From Apostichopus japonicus (taxonomy: Eukaryota > Echinodermata > Holothuroidea > Aspidochirotida > Stichopodidae), in assembly GCF_037975245.1 (NCBI RefSeq), contig NC_092574.1, positions 4,704,713-4,768,712 of the forward strand: a stretch of DNA of 64,000 nucleotides, written 5' to 3'. The notes beneath the pieces are model-generated. The model did no database searches. It had not been told where the DNA came from and was given only the letters and a program-made list of their open reading frames with translations. Within the stretch, counting starts at the first letter, position 1, and each line of letters begins with the position of its first letter. Shown here piece after piece: positions 32,334-45,560 of the stretch. Position numbers and translations under genes: made by a program.

Positions 32334-35300
32334 GTAGATACACTTGTCTTAAGTGTACGAAGTTCAGTGGTCCGAGAAAGGCAGTAGAAGATCATTGCAG
32401 ACAGAAGCACAAGCTAATTGGAAAGAAATTAGAGAGTGCTGTGGGTATCTCTGATGAGGAAAAAACAACAGAGACAAATACAACATCCTCCGATAAGTCA
32501 AAGGATGTCAATAAGAGAAAAAAAGTTGAAATGACAGAAGGACCAAAGAGTAATGTAATGGATGCAGCTGAAAGCCCTGAAAGAGGATCTAAGAGATTAA
32601 GAAGTGCATCTGATCCTGCAGACGACATGGATAAAGCAGCAAAGAGAAACCACGAAGGTGAGCCAATTGAGGAGACACCTGTGACTCCACAAGAAGCAGA
32701 TGAAATAGATACTGAGAAATGTGATACAAGTGATGAAACAAGAGAGCAAGGCAAACCATCTGTAGAGGCTCCTGACTCTACTGAAACCAGTGGAAGAACG
32801 GATGGACAACATGAATCTAGTAACCAGAAAACAGACAATGTCACAGACAGGGAAGTCGATGCAATGAGAACTGATGGAGAACTGATGGAGAACACAAAGA
32901 GCAGCTCTCAGGAAGAGTCACTACCCAATGTTTCAGAGATGCCAGGAAGCGAGATTATTCATTCGGACGGTACAGGTGTAAATGCTGCGAAGCAGGTGAC
33001 CGAGCCCCAACCGGAGAGCGTAACACAGAAGGCACCAGCGAATGGCAAAGATCACAGTAAATACACTAAAAAACCACCTGCTAAAAGTTCTTTAACGCCT
33101 ACACAAATACCACACGGCACTTGTCCAAAATGCAAAAGAACCTTCGCCAAGGCGAGACAGCTAACCAAACACAAATGCTTTGCTGCAATGGACGATGAGC
33201 CAGTAGCAACTCCAAAGCAGAAGTCTGCATCACCTAGACGTGCAGCATCAGGTTCTAAGAAGAGTAAACCGACCAAGACACCTGTCATATCTACCAAGGA
33301 GCAAAAGACACCAAAGTCTGAGAAAGCGTACAAAGCCAAGGAGGGAAAGGACTCCAGTGGACCGGTCGAAAATGAGAAAGATGAACAAATTGTCCCGGAA
33401 GAAGAAGAAGTCAAAAAGGATAAAGATGATGTTGAGATGGCAGAGCCGGAAGAAGATGTGCTAAAGTCTGCTATCACTTCAACAATTGAAAAAGATTCTC
33501 TGTTAGAAGTTGTGGCAACAAAAGATGGATTGGAGCCTATTCTCCCCCCGGCGAATGTAGAAACATCTGCAAAAGACATCTCACCACAAATATCATCAGA
33601 GGAAGGAGAGGTCTCAAAAGAGGGAGAGAAAGAAATCACTGATCCCGTGGAAAGCGACGAAGTTGCAAGTGAACCCGTCCCAGACGACGAAAACACATGT
33701 GCAGAAAAGAAGTCTGCGAGAAAGGACGAAGATACAAAAGTTGTCGAAACTGCGGCAGATGACAAACCGGTGCGAGCAAAAAAGAAGACCGTGAGACCGT
33801 CGAGGGCAAACAAGTACGAAAAATTAGCCAAAAAGATGGAAGAGCTGTCCGACGAAGACAAAGAGAAAATCAGCCTGTCCGTCATGCCACGTCAGTATTC
33901 TGGTGGAATGGATTTAGTGGGGGCTTCAGAGAAAGTACAGCTATCAGTGCAGAACGGTGGTACCTTCTGTTTGTGCAACTTTTGCAACAAAATAAACCTC
34001 ACGACAGAACAGATGCAGGAACACTTGTGCCAGCATGTGAAAGATTACTTTCCATTCCAATGTAAGAGTTGTGACTTTCTGTCCAGGAAACGGGGCAGGA
34101 TCACAGCACACATGAAGAAAGCCCACGGCGGTTACCTGCAATGTCAGTTTTGCAGTTACAACACATACGATCAAGAGAAATTGAACAGACATTACAAATA
34201 TTGGAACAGAGATTTCAATAACTCGTGTCAATTTTGTCACAAGAAAGTTCCAGAAGGAACGAAAGAAGAACACATGATGACGGTACACGGTAAGAAACCG
34301 GAAGAACTTGTGAATATTAACCTAACAGCTGATGCTTTCACATGTCGATATTGTGGCGAGAGGCAGAAGAGCAGGCACGCTCGAAGAGACCATGAAAAGA
34401 GGCACGACCCACACTATACGTGCCCCTTATGTCCGTACACAACCAACGGTGAAGCAGCATTTGTCAATCATGGTCGCAAACACAGGGTGATCTTGGTCTG
34501 CAGTGAATGTCTGACCAAGTTCCACAGTAGCCAGGCATTGTTAGATCACTTAAAAGTTCACATAGCTGAAGACATTGCTTCAGTCCAATCGAATAATGAC
34601 CACCTCATCCAGTTGCTGTACGAGAGGAGCATCATCCAAAGCATCTTTGTTGCCAGCGCATTGGACGAAGCTTCCATCCCAGAGTGTGACATCATCGGAC
34701 TGGACATGAACATGAGAGTTCGGGAGGAAGAGCGAAGAGTCTCGCAACAGAACAGCGGGAGCACCGAGACGGGCCGACCTGTCGCAACTGTGGTGACAGT
34801 GGAAGAGATGAAGTTACTCAACTTTGGCAGTGCGTATGATGCTTTCATAAGGAATATCGAGTACAGGCACTTATCAATGCAGACACTGTCCTTTATGTTT
34901 GCACGGTACGGGAAGAGGGAATGCTCGTACTGTGGATTCCTGTTGCATTCTCTAGGCAGCTGGAAGATACACACTGGCTCTCACGAGGGCAAAGCAGACT
35001 TACACTGCACCGAGTGTGACTACAAATGTCGGCACAAGTTCCTCCTGGACAGGCACATCCTCATCACTCACAAGAAGCAAGACTTTGGTTGTGATCTCTG
35101 CAGCAAACGGTTCCCGTACAGAGAGTATGTGTATCTACACAAGAGGAAAGACCACTACGGCGGCAAGATGAAATGCTCTTTCTGCGTGGAAACAGAATTC
35201 AATACCGAAGATGAGAAAGTCATGAAGAGACACATCATTGAAGAGCACCCCGAGATGACGTCCAAGCAGATTGCACAGATAATCGGACGTAAGGTTCATT

Positions 35301-36724
35301 TTACCGGCAGGGATGGTATCCTCTTTGTCAAGTGTAAGTACTGTCAGAAGGGTTTTAATCGGGTAGCCTTCCTCAGGCAACATGTACAACTTGTACATTT
35401 CAAGCAGAAGACCTTCCTCTGTGACCAGTGTGGCTATAAATCCAACACATCTGCCCGTCTCAGGACGCACATGGCTGTCCACACAGAGAAAAGAGATGTG
35501 ACATGTGACCAATGTGGGGCTGGATTTAAGAATAAGGTCTACCTGTACAAGCACATTCGACGATCCCATAAGAGGTACGCAACGGCCAGAGGTGCTGCAT
35601 ATTGCAAGCGCACCAGACTGAAGAACATGATCTCTTTGTTGCAAAAGGAACGACAAGAAGGCTCCTCCTATGAAAGACAGGAAATAATTCAGAAAGAGAA
35701 AGCTAAGCTGTTCGGAGTCGACAGGAGTTCTGTGTCAGTGGAAGGAGTACGCGTTGAAAAGAGCGAGCAGCTGGACGTTAAGACCGAGATGCCTCCTACC
35801 CAGATAAATGTTTTCCAGTGTGGGGACTGTGGAGAATACTTTGAGAGCATCGCTAGTCTGAAGAAACATTTTACAAATGTCCATGGAGAGTCTCCCAACA
35901 TTCCGTTAGACTTCGACGCTGGCACGAGCAGTGGGACCAGTGATTCGGAACAAGTCAACATTGCCTTAGACGCCCTGAACAATGGCAGCGCATCAAACTC
36001 GGTGAATCAGCTGTTCCAGTGTGCGAAATGCAACAGGATGTTTCCAGACATGAAGAGTGTGGAGCACCATGTCAAGGAAGTCCACGCCACCGATACATTT
36101 CTCATCAGCGATGAGGGCAATATACCGAGTCAGGAGCTTGACCTCGCTGCCGAGGTCATCCATCACCTAACGAGAGAGACAAATCAGTCAGGTCAGATCG
36201 ATGTCATGCACAATGTGATAAATCAAAGTGCACTGGACGCCCTCTCGATAGAAGCACAGGATGCTGCATCGGCACTGACGTCTCTCCCAGACGCTGTGTT
36301 GGAAAGTTCTCAGTTGCAGTCGCAAGCAGAACTGAACTCGACCGTGACATATCAGATCAAGACAGAGGAGACCAACATCTCTGCCGGAGATGCTGCTTCT
36401 TCTTCATCTCTCAGCATCCTCTCCCAGGGATTAAACGAGTGCGGCCAGGGTAGCGGGGATGGTGGCGCCACTCCAAACGTTGAGGTGGTAGTTTCGGGGC
36501 GTGACGATGAACTGGAAGCTGCACAGCTTCTCCAGCAGATGGGAATATTCCAGCAGTTCACGACCTGCAGCGGGGACACTACCACTACTACGTCTTCAGA
36601 TCTGCAATTGGATGGTTCCTCCACCTCGGTGCAAATAGGGGAAGGTCAAGGAGAGTTGGAAGGAGAGAGTGTGACCATTATGGTGATAGAAGAGAATCCA
36701 CAGAGTGAGTCATTCAGTTGCTGA
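32334..36724 (+). CDS. Multi-C2H2 zinc-finger protein, main exon
   Basis: One very long exon encoding residues 43-1505 of a nuclear, probably DNA-binding protein. Finger 1 starts immediately (YTCLKCTKF...HCRQKH, residue about 46). An acidic, Ser/Thr/Glu-rich disordered stretch follows to about residue 585, with one CPKC...HKC finger at about 305. A dense block of about 14 C2H2 fingers spans residues about 585-1118 (33960-35570), interrupted by a roughly 100-residue linker (34560-34910). Typical units are FQCKSCDFLSRKRGRITAHM and FLCDQCGYKSNTSARLRTHM. Two isolated fingers lie at about 1203 and 1271. The C-terminal 230 residues are Ser/Gln/Glu/Asp-rich, like an activation domain. TGEKP-type linkers are mostly absent, unlike vertebrate KRAB proteins. 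I cannot assign an orthologue. A strong donor at 36704/36705 offers an alternative end. Confidence 0.93.
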
Positions 36725-38888
36725 TTTTTACTGCGGTAGGATTCTAATATTTTATAAACTACTTAATGTACTACTGATGGACAGTTGGAAGTATGTAATC
36801 CTCATTTCAAAGATTCTCTATTAATAACTTGTGAGGGTGTTGTGGTCAAGCGGTTAAGGCAGTGGACTTGTGATCTAAGGATTACAGGTTCGAGCCCTGG
36901 CCAGATCATTACGTTGTGTCCTTGGGTAAGGCGCTTTATCTCCATTGCCTCTCTTCACCCAGGTGTATAAATGGGGACTTGGGAGGTAACGTGTAAATAT
37001 AGTCGTTTGCGCCGGTTTGTGGCTGCACCCTATGGGAAGTCCCCCGGGGGACACATGGTTGTGGTGCACTGTGGTGCCCCAGGAGAGATTGATTGAATAA
37101 TGCACACTTTGGTGTATAGGTGTGACAAGTTACCAATGACCAGGGTGAAGTTTTAAAGTCGTGTGAGAAGGCCTTGGCCCTGAACAAGACTGTAAACCTA
37201 AAAATTAAAATTAAATTAACTTGCAGTTGAAGGAAAGGGAGAGTCAGTGTTGAAAGTTGAAGACATGCTAAGTCATCTTAGGTTGCAGGAATATATTTGT
37301 TTCACTCACTTTAAAAGTGCTGAAATGTAAACACAGGAGATTTGTCCTTTAGCAAAGGCTCTAAGGACATACCAATAGCATTGGTCCAAATGACAACTGC
37401 CTATGCTTTATGATTTTACTGCCTTTGCAGCTCATATGGCTATAAAATATCCCAAATAGCTTTACTGAGCATTCTTCATGAAGGCATTGGAAACAATCAT
37501 TACAATCACAAGAATGTGCAAACATTATTGCAGTTTGTGTTTTGTTGTTACAACCGTAGGAAAACTATCTCATGTTTCCACCATGACAAGAAAACTTGTA
37601 GTTAAACATGTGGAATCTCTTAATGTGCTTACAAACATCAATGTTATCAAAGGAGCACTAAAATTGTGCTTGGTACTGTACTATTAACTTAGCAAATGTT
37701 GATAATATTATGTAGTTAAAATGTTCTTTAATGTTGAAATATGGTTTGTTTGATACAGAAATTGGTGACGCCCTATACAATAGTCCATGTACCTGAAGCT
37801 TTGGTTAGAACCATTAAGTTGAATGCTAACAAAAGTGGAAATATTTATAACTAAAATAACTGCTTGCATGGCAGATGACTATGAGGAACACATAATTTTT
37901 ATGTATATTTTTCATTCATCTACCCAAAGTTTATATTACTTGCCAACCTTATGCATTATAGAACTACTTACATGGTACAGGTAGGACCCTTGCAATGTCA
38001 TTTGTGACTTAATCAGGCCACACATGATATGGAGCCTATGCATGCTAAGGTCTTCAATACTGCCCTCATTCCCTTTTCGGGAAACATTTCATACTGCAGT
38101 TTTGATTCAGAGATGAAGTTGCCAAACTCGTTAAGGTTTCTTTTCAAATATATACCCCAACAAAAGAAGGAGAGTTATTTCATTTCGCGAATTGTTTTGT
38201 CGAAAATTTGTGCATGTATCGGACAAAGGAGTAGTGGAACAAGTGCAACATGATATAGCATTATCTGTATGGAATAGGTGTATAAACTGTCACAGTGTGT
38301 CAAATTGAATATGTTTTGAGGTCAATTCTGGCAATTTTCCAATTTCGTTTGAATATGAGCAACATCTGTTTTGTTGAACTTAACATTTTGCATAAAACTG
38401 ACTTGAACTGAATACAACCATAGCAGAGTGACAGTGAATTTCTGGTTCATTATCTGACAGCCCCAGTGGCAAAAGAACAACAACCAAAATTGCAAATCTG
38501 ATAATAGATAACCATAGGAACTTTTAATCTACATTTTGCCTGTGAAATAACACTAAAATGAAACTGTCTGAGCTACAAACTTGTTAACATTCAACACAGT
38601 CATCCATCCTTGCTTTCTATCATTTTGGTGAAAAATCAAAGTGGCTGTCTTAAGTTTCATCAATAGCGACATTTTTGTCATTTGTCTTTGCATAGCCCTC
38701 AGTATGATTTGCAGAAATTTAAAAATGTTGAACAAATACAGTGGTGCTTTTATTTTCCATATAACTCCTCATCTTTTGAAATGGCTAAACTTGGTTGATT
38801 GTCTCACATCCCTTTTATCCTATAGTTAACAACAATTTGGATTCCATGAATGCACATAAAATTTCAATTTGTTTTCTTTCTTTTTCAG
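36705..38888 (+). other. Candidate last intron / 3' UTR of the zinc-finger gene
   Basis: CAGA|GTGAGT at 36705 is a strong donor 20 bases before the stop of the open frame. TTTCTTTCTTTTTCAG ending at 38888 is a strong acceptor. If used, the protein ends PQK-stop (38891-38893) instead of PQSESFSC. Otherwise the region is 3' UTR and flank. It contains a SINE at about 36828-37100; the remainder shows nothing. Confidence 0.5.
36828..37100 (+). mobile_element. tRNA-derived SINE
   Basis: Perfect RNA polymerase III A box TGGTCAAGCGG (36843-36853) and B box GTTCGAGCC (36888-36896) with tRNA-like spacing. A non-tRNA body follows with TGTGTCCTTGGGTAAGGCGC and CCATTGCCTCTCTTCACCCA, words shared by SINE bodies in several deuterostomes. 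The tRNA part resembles a Leu/Ser-type head but does not fold into a full acceptor stem, so it is not called as a tRNA gene. Target duplications were not clear. Confidence 0.82.
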
Positions 38889-40030
38889 AATAAAAAGATG
38901 TCAAGTTGTCCCCTAACCATTCAATGTTCGTGCAAGATGTGATGTAAGTTGTCCACTTGGCACCAACTGGTATAATTCGCAGCCGTTCCGTGAACTACGT
39001 AAGGAACATTAGTCTCGGCTTCTGGAAACACAGAATCGATGTGTAAGAACGTTGCTAGTTGAATATAACTTGTTTGCAATTTGAAAAACTTTCTACCCTG
39101 TAACTGTGTTGGGATAGCTTGATAAATTCTACATGCCTGTCAATGCATTTCTACTCCTTTTGCAAAATTTATGCTTTTTCCTTAAGACAGTTGCTCGAAA
39201 TGAAATATGTGAGTTTTGGTAATTTAACACCAGTTTATTACTTAAAGATTGAGTGCAGTATTAACACCAAAATATTTGCATTAAAAATCACAAAACAGGC
39301 ATCACATTTTTTTTTATTAGGAATGTCCCATTAGTAAGTGTTATCTTTACAGCATACAGCTAATCAACTACACATGTAGGAACACTTTGACTAGTGAGGA
39401 ATGCACTATACAACCAATCACAGGTAGCGTCTGATGTTATCATGGTAACCATGGTACTACACAACCACTCACAGGTAGTGGCTTGATGTTTACAGCAAGA
39501 ACTATGGTACTGGTAATGACCATTTGTTCACAGGCCTGTTGTTAGGGGACTGTTGTGAGATTCCATCAGTTACTGAAGTAACGTCTTTTGTAACTTTTGA
39601 AAAGCACCGATTTTTAAATGCACCCATGTTTAGAAGTAGATGTTCGTTTTAGATGAAAGGTTTGTCTACCATGCTAAAATGTTTTGAAAATATATTCTTT
39701 TCCCAAACAATGTTGTCCTAAAGTTTTTACTTGGGCTTTATTATGAATAATTTATGTATTCTTAAATGGTTTGACAGTATCAATGATTACTACACGCTTG
39801 TTGTGCAAATGTAATATAGTCACACCAGAAATTGTGGGCTCTTGTAACTGAAGTGTAAACATAAATAGGTTACTGATATTTCTTTTATATACTATTTTTG
39901 TTTATTATTCACATACAAGGAGATAAAATAAAACTTGTGAATGTGACCAAAGACTGTTAAACCATATGTCGAATTGCAATGATTGATTCCTTACTCTGAA
40001 CCAGAAGAATAAATAAATGAGCACGGTCAT
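38889..40030 (+). other. Candidate terminal exon, mostly 3' UTR, of the zinc-finger gene
   Basis: Follows the strong acceptor at 38888. In the inferred phase it would add one Lys codon and a TAA. AATAAA signals at 39927-39932 and again near 40006-40013 suggest where the transcript ends. No other coding sequence was recognised. Confidence 0.4.
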
Positions 40031-40059
40031 ATTATGTTTTTTTATGATGGATGGAGGGG

Positions 40060-40690
40060 TGGATGCAGTTCAAATGTCATTTGAGGTCAACAGGTCAAAG
40101 TATGAAAACTTTGTAAACATTAGTCAACTAGTACATCTTGGTTGAATTCGTAGCCCCTGCTTCGTCAGTTGAAGTATCCAATCAAAATCCCTGTAGATGA
40201 AAGGTCATTTGAGGCCAACAGGGGTCAAAGTATGAAACTGAAAGCATAACTCAAAACGTTCAGCTTAGTTGAACTTCATACTTAGTATATAGATCCTCTT
40301 GGTGAGTTCAAGTTTCATAAAAGAATTTAAGGAGGCCAAAGGTCATATGGGATCAACAAAGTTTGGTAACACAGTAACTTGGTTGTGGTTTCCCCTTGGG
40401 AAGTACAAGAGCCTTAATGAAATTGGTGGAGGTCAAAGTCTGAAAAACTTGTTAGCACAATAAATATTAAACTGCAGCTTGGATGAAAATCGTTATTGGT
40501 GGTGTACAGATCCCCTTGATAATTGCAAGGGCAGAAAACATATAGGAATTAGTGAATGTCATCAAAGATCGGCTAAGAACAATATCTGAAAATCTTGCAA
40601 ATACAATAACTGCAAACATGAAGCTTAATTTATTTTCATACTGATATGAATAACCCCTTTTTAACTCCACCAATGAATGTGGGTAGAGCT
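40060..40690 (+). repeat. Dispersed AGGTCA-bearing repeat, several about 150-bp units
   Basis: Contains TGTCATTTGAGGTCAACAGG (about 40076), AAAGGTCATTTGAGGCCAAC (about 40200), and recurring CTTAGTTGAACTTCATACTT and AAAACTTGTAAACA-like words. The order of words is the same as in the array at 62.7-63.5 kb. Confidence 0.75.
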
Positions 40691-42529
40691 GATGTGGTAC
40701 TGTAGGGGGATAATGTCTGTCTCTGTTAAAAGGCCTACTTCTACAATTGCCTGATTTTTCTGAAATTTGCCAAGAAAGAGCCACATTTGGATGGCAGTAC
40801 AACTTATTCATGAATAGATGATTGGATAAAGGGAAGTGATTTTTTTTTTTGGGGGGGGCGATTTCCATCATTTTTTCGAGTCATGGAATTCTTTTCAGAG
40901 TTCTCGATAATATGGATGTGTGATATGGCAGTGAGCTTTGTCTGGAAGGAAGAAGCTCATCACGTTGCAGAAGAGCCAAAACAAAAGTTAGTCTATGCTC
41001 ACATTATGACCAACCAACAGCAAATTGTGCCGTAATGCCCTCTTGATATGCCATCAGCACTTTTCAGAAGATTCACATAAGCAAAAAGGTATATTGAAGT
41101 TACTTTGTATGGAAATCTCCACAATAGTAGTACTAGAACACTGATTACAAAGGTAAAGAGAATTGAGCTTCCAAAGCCTTGAAAGTTGTAGCCTATTTTG
41201 ATTTTGTAGCTCAATAAGAATGTATGGGAAAATAATAGGCTCAGTTATGGAGTTACTCTGTGCTAAATTATGACGATTGTCATGAAGAATCGGAGGTGTT
41301 TTATTGTGAACTTCTCCTTTTAAGTCGGATTGCAGCCAACTTGGTAGACAGTTGTTGGTTAATATCTGGTACACGTAGGCCTTAATTGTTTGGGACATCT
41401 GGACCTCAAAATACTTTCGGGCGCATTTTTGGGCCGGTGTTTCATTTCCACTTCCAATGCAGTTTGGAACACATTCTTTTGGCCCAAATTTGTGGGGTCC
41501 AATAGTTTTGGGATCATTTTGGCCCACATTTTTTGGGGCTCAATTTTTTGGGCAAATTGTTTTTGAGCCAGTTTGATTGGGACAAATATTTAATGGGACA
41601 ATTTAGGCGCAAACTTTTATCGGGCCCAATTTTTTTTTGGAGCGGCCAAAATTCCACAACCTTACATCGGATTGTACCCAAACTTGGAATACAATTGTTG
41701 GTTAATAGCTCCCACATGTGACCCTAAATATTTGGGGCCAAAATTTTGTCGGGCCCATTTTGGAACCAAATTTTCTTATTGGACTTGTTTGTCTGTGCTA
41801 GCATTTACTTAACTATTGGAATGACTGGTATGGTACCTGACTATATGTGAAGTTGATACTATGCACATTCGTAAGAGACTGTCATATTGTATCATCAATT
41901 GAATATTTGGTGATGACATATACAATACATTTATGTTCCTTAAAGGCATTGAAGACTCGCCCCAAACCGCGTGCGGCCATCTGAAAAAGTTTAAGTTTCT
42001 GTTGCTTGTAAGTGACGTTTTGTTTGTGTCGCTACAAAATGCAGACAGTAATGAAACGTGATACCTTGTTATCTTTAGCTGGACCTGAGATGTCCATCGC
42101 TGTATCGTTTATACACTGTGCTGTGAGTATTGACCGCAGCTGTATGTACTGACTGTACACTAATGTCTAATTACCGACGGTAGCAAGCTGTGTGTGTGTA
42201 TTTTCTGGGATCGATGGTGGTGTCTAACACTTCTGTTACACCTCATTCGAAACTAGGTCAGAATACAGGCATTAGACGTTTCTTTTTGCGCGGTCATAGT
42301 GCCCATTGGGCTGTTCTTTTTGTCTGTATTTCACAAGTTCACGCAGGACTCGAAGACCTCCACAGGGTTGTTATCTTATAGCCAGTGCCTATAGACATTC
42401 TGATATTACAAAGACATTGCAGTGACAAGTTCCAACGAATTTGCACAACTAGATTCTTAGGGAGATATTCACAAACAACACAGTCCAACCAACTGGACAA
42501 TTTCTAAAAGTCAGTGGGTTGAGCGACTG
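40691..42529. other. No gene; low-complexity TTTTGGGCC repeat at about 41400-41780
   Basis: At about 41400-41780 short words such as TTTTGGGCCCAATTTTTTGG recur irregularly. The overlapping open frames there (41054-41527, 41514-41721) come from this composition. A T/G run lies at 40842-40857. Nothing else was recognised. Confidence 0.4.
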
Positions 42530-42690
42530 CAGCATTGCTGCTCTAGTTAAGTACCAGAAGCCTTTTACAATTTGGTGGAGATCAAAGTTCATTTGAGGTC
42601 CGCAAGAGGTGAAAGTTTGGAAACACAAAATCTTAATGTAAACACGAATGAACTTGATGTTGAAACATTGTCCGCATAAGTGCAATAACC
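42530..42690 (+). repeat. Partial AGGTCA-bearing dispersed repeat unit
   Basis: GGAGATCAAAGTTCATTTGA, GGTCCGCAAGAGGTGAAAGT and AACACAAAATCTTAATG follow the order of the family, with many changes. Confidence 0.55.
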
Positions 42691-44345
42691 TTGCTGATAA
42701 TGGTCTCAACCGACGACATGACATACCTCTCATGTTAAAATGATTTTATTAAAGCTGACACTTATTTAGCCGCACTCCAACTAAGACAACCTAAGAGGTA
42801 TTGTAATTTACATGATTTCCCACATACGATATGATTTTCCGCTATGGTATTCTTTCAGAGCTACCGTACTATATGCAATGACTGACTCGGTTATTGCGCA
42901 ATAAAATTTCATGGAATCGTGCAACACCTTTAGATTGTCTTTCGTCATGGTTCCTGAACGCAACATATAGTCATTAGTCACTATAGTGCAATCGCAAAGT
43001 TCGCGAAAAATTCCAGATTTTCGCAACAAGCGAACTTCTTCCTTATGTCACCATGGAGGGTATTCCCATGATCCTGTAAATATTATTGATAATACGTAAT
43101 TCACGAGAAGGGGCAAAACAGGTTTTGTAAAACTGGCGAACGAATGTTTGAATAGTTGGATTTAAAGACAAAAAATTACTTGCACGATTTAAATTGGCAT
43201 TTTTTATCATCCCTGTTCAACTTCTCTTTAACATCTCTTTAAGCGGAGATAAACCTGCCTAAGCAAATGTATAGCGTTTACATAGCAGTGACTAGCGCAG
43301 GGGTGGGAAGGGGGCTGGGGTGAGAAATCCCTTTCCTCTGATCGTCAATCGGGGAAGATGGTTCAGTCGGTGGATTTTTGCATTCTGCCGGAGAACTTAG
43401 GACCACCTCTACGGGTGTATCCTCCTCAGTCAACCACCCTACCCCCTCCCCCTACAACCCCACACATTTATGACAATACCTTGTGTTTAGGAATAATTCT
43501 AACTTAAAGTCTATAGATTTACCTCAGAACGCACCATTTGACTTTTTCTTCTGGGGAGGCCACATATCCCCACACATGGGAACTGCCGAATTGGGTACAA
43601 TAACCCCTCGTACGTACAGTTTAGCGTATGTAGCTACTTGTATTGACATGTATGCCCCAGAATGCACCATTTGGAGCTACAACTTTATTTTATCCGGTGG
43701 GGGGGGGGGCGCCTTTGGGTGCTCAAATAGGTCGGAGAAGGTATTGAGAATGTACAGATTACGTGCCGATGAATAAAGGAACTCTAGCTTTATTAAACAA
43801 GCAGCGCTCTTAATATTTAAATTCAATGAATCGTAAGTTTATTTTCTGTAGAAGTGGGGAAACGGGGGGGGGGGTAGTCATTCAAAAATATATGTGTGCC
43901 ATCCAACAGAAGCTTTGCAAGTTGCATCTATTCTAAGAACTTCAAAGGAATCCGCTGTGCAATTGAAACCTTCATTGAGTCGAGATGTATACTTCGAGTG
44001 ACCCAAACTAACTGATTATAGCATCTGAAATTGCAGAAGCACAATAATGTTATTTTTTCTCATGACTTTGTGGAATCAACTACCATCAGACTGAAACTTT
44101 CTGGCCCACTCATACGTCGAGAAGTTTCACCGAAATGGATTATCTAAAGTTTAGATGCAGACCGTGGCCTGCATGATCAGATGGTAGAAGTGAACTTGCA
44201 TGTAGATTGAATAGTTACATACCCATAGTAAGACGCTTATAAAGCCCGTGGAATTCTGCCGAGCATTGATCGAACGCACCATGAGACGTGGGTCGGATCG
44301 GGTAGGGGAAGGGATGGGGGGCCGTGGAGGTAAGCCTTTCCGTGC
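42691..44345. other. No gene; possible MITE fragments
   Basis: Two related words, GAACGCACCATTTGAC (43527) and GAATGCACCATTTGGA (43659), plus G-runs at 43699-43709 and 43864-43873, resemble the interiors of the MITEs nearby. CAGTGACTAGCGCAGGGGTG at 43286 looks like a hAT left end, but no matching right end or duplication was found. Confidence 0.35.
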
Positions 44346-44353
44346 ATATTGTT

Positions 44354-44726
44354 CAGTGGCGTAGGAAGGTACTTTTGAGTGGGGGGGGGGCTGAAGACTG
44401 ATGGCCGGCCTGGCGGAGGGGTCTAAGGGGAGGGGGTGTCCCCCTCCCCTTTGGAATTTTTTGCATTTCCAGGTAGCCTCAGATGCAATTTGGTGCAATA
44501 TAGCACACTTCAACACCCACTCCATTTTGTAGACTTAATTTTGTATTTTCACCAGGCCTTAGATGCAATTTGGTGCTCCAAATGAGATTTTTTTCTCATT
44601 TGGAAATGAAAAAGGGGTTTTCTGACTTGCGAAGCGGGGGGCGGAATGATACTTCCGCCCCTCCACATTTTTCACTGGGGGGGCTGGCGCCCCCCCCCCC
44701 CCAGCCCCCCGGTTCCTACGCCCTTG
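44354..44726. mobile_element. hAT-type MITE copy 1, 373 bp, perfect target duplication
   Basis: Left end CAGTGGCGTAGGAAGG; right end on the opposite strand CAAGGGCGTAGGAACCGG. ATATTGTT flanks both sides perfectly (44346-44353 and 44727-44734). The interior has repeated GATGCAATTTGGTGC words, a CAAATGAGA...TCTCATTTG hairpin, and G/C homopolymers. Closely related to the copy at 47314. Confidence 0.93.
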
Positions 44727-44734
44727 ATATTGTT

Positions 44735-45229
44735 CTTATCTGACCTTAAGTATACCACACACAAAATTATATCATGTACAATCGAAGCAAATATTTGGTG
44801 CTATGTGCCTAACACGAGATAGCCCTATATGTAAGAAGGAGCTTTTTGCACAAAAATCTCTATAAAGGAACAGACTGCTGTGTTGCCCGTCGGGAACGAA
44901 TGACCCATGTACCAAGTAAGTTGGCATTCCATTTTATAAAGTTGACAAACTGTGCCAGCCCGCGAGTCAGGGACTTCAAGCAACCACATGATAAACATGT
45001 TTGATACCAACTAAATCACCTTTCGAGTTCCGTCGCAGATTCCGACATATTATTATGTACTTCTGATTCCGAAAATAAATGTGTCTGGTATATATATCAT
45101 GATCAAAACCTTAACAGTTGCAAATTATGCTTTCAAATCATAAACAACTTACAAGTATCAATTTATATCATTACTGATTACATTCACGCTAAAATTTGTT
45201 CGCCACCAAGACTGTATCGGAAAACTGAA
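44735..45229. other. No gene recognised
   Basis: AT-rich sequence with no motif recognised. Confidence 0.3.
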
Positions 45230-45560
45230 TCCCGTATTCACCCTAAAAAATAATATTAACAATAACAACAGCCATAATAATAATAATACCAACAACAATA
45301 ATAAATAGTAATTATGAAAATGAAAATGATAATTATGATGCTAATGATAATAATGATCAAAATGATGATAATGATCAAAATTTTGACTTAAAAAGTAAAT
45401 GAAGAAGTTAAACTTTTGAGATAAAAAGTTGAATTTTGGTTTTTTCATCTCAAAATTTAAAAGTCAAAATTTCGAGGTAAAACAAATTTGAGATGAAAAG
45501 TCAAAAATTTGTGATGACAAGTCAAAATTTTGGAATGAAAAGTAATAATTTTGAGTTTTG
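45230..45560. repeat. AT-rich simple and short tandem repeats
   Basis: AATAAT/AATGAT microsatellite-like sequence at about 45250-45375 runs into about seven irregular units of GATGAAAAGTCAAAATTTTG type (45380-45560). Confidence 0.8.

Noticed and set aside
33052..33885. 277-codon minus-strand frame
   Set aside because: Antisense shadow of the acidic Ser/Glu-rich part of the zinc-finger exon, which has far stronger support.
36841..36912. Possible tRNA gene
   Set aside because: A and B boxes are present but a full cloverleaf with acceptor stem is not, and a SINE body follows directly.
43286..43760. MITE starting CAGTGACTAGCGCAGGGG
   Set aside because: No matching right terminus or target duplication was found.
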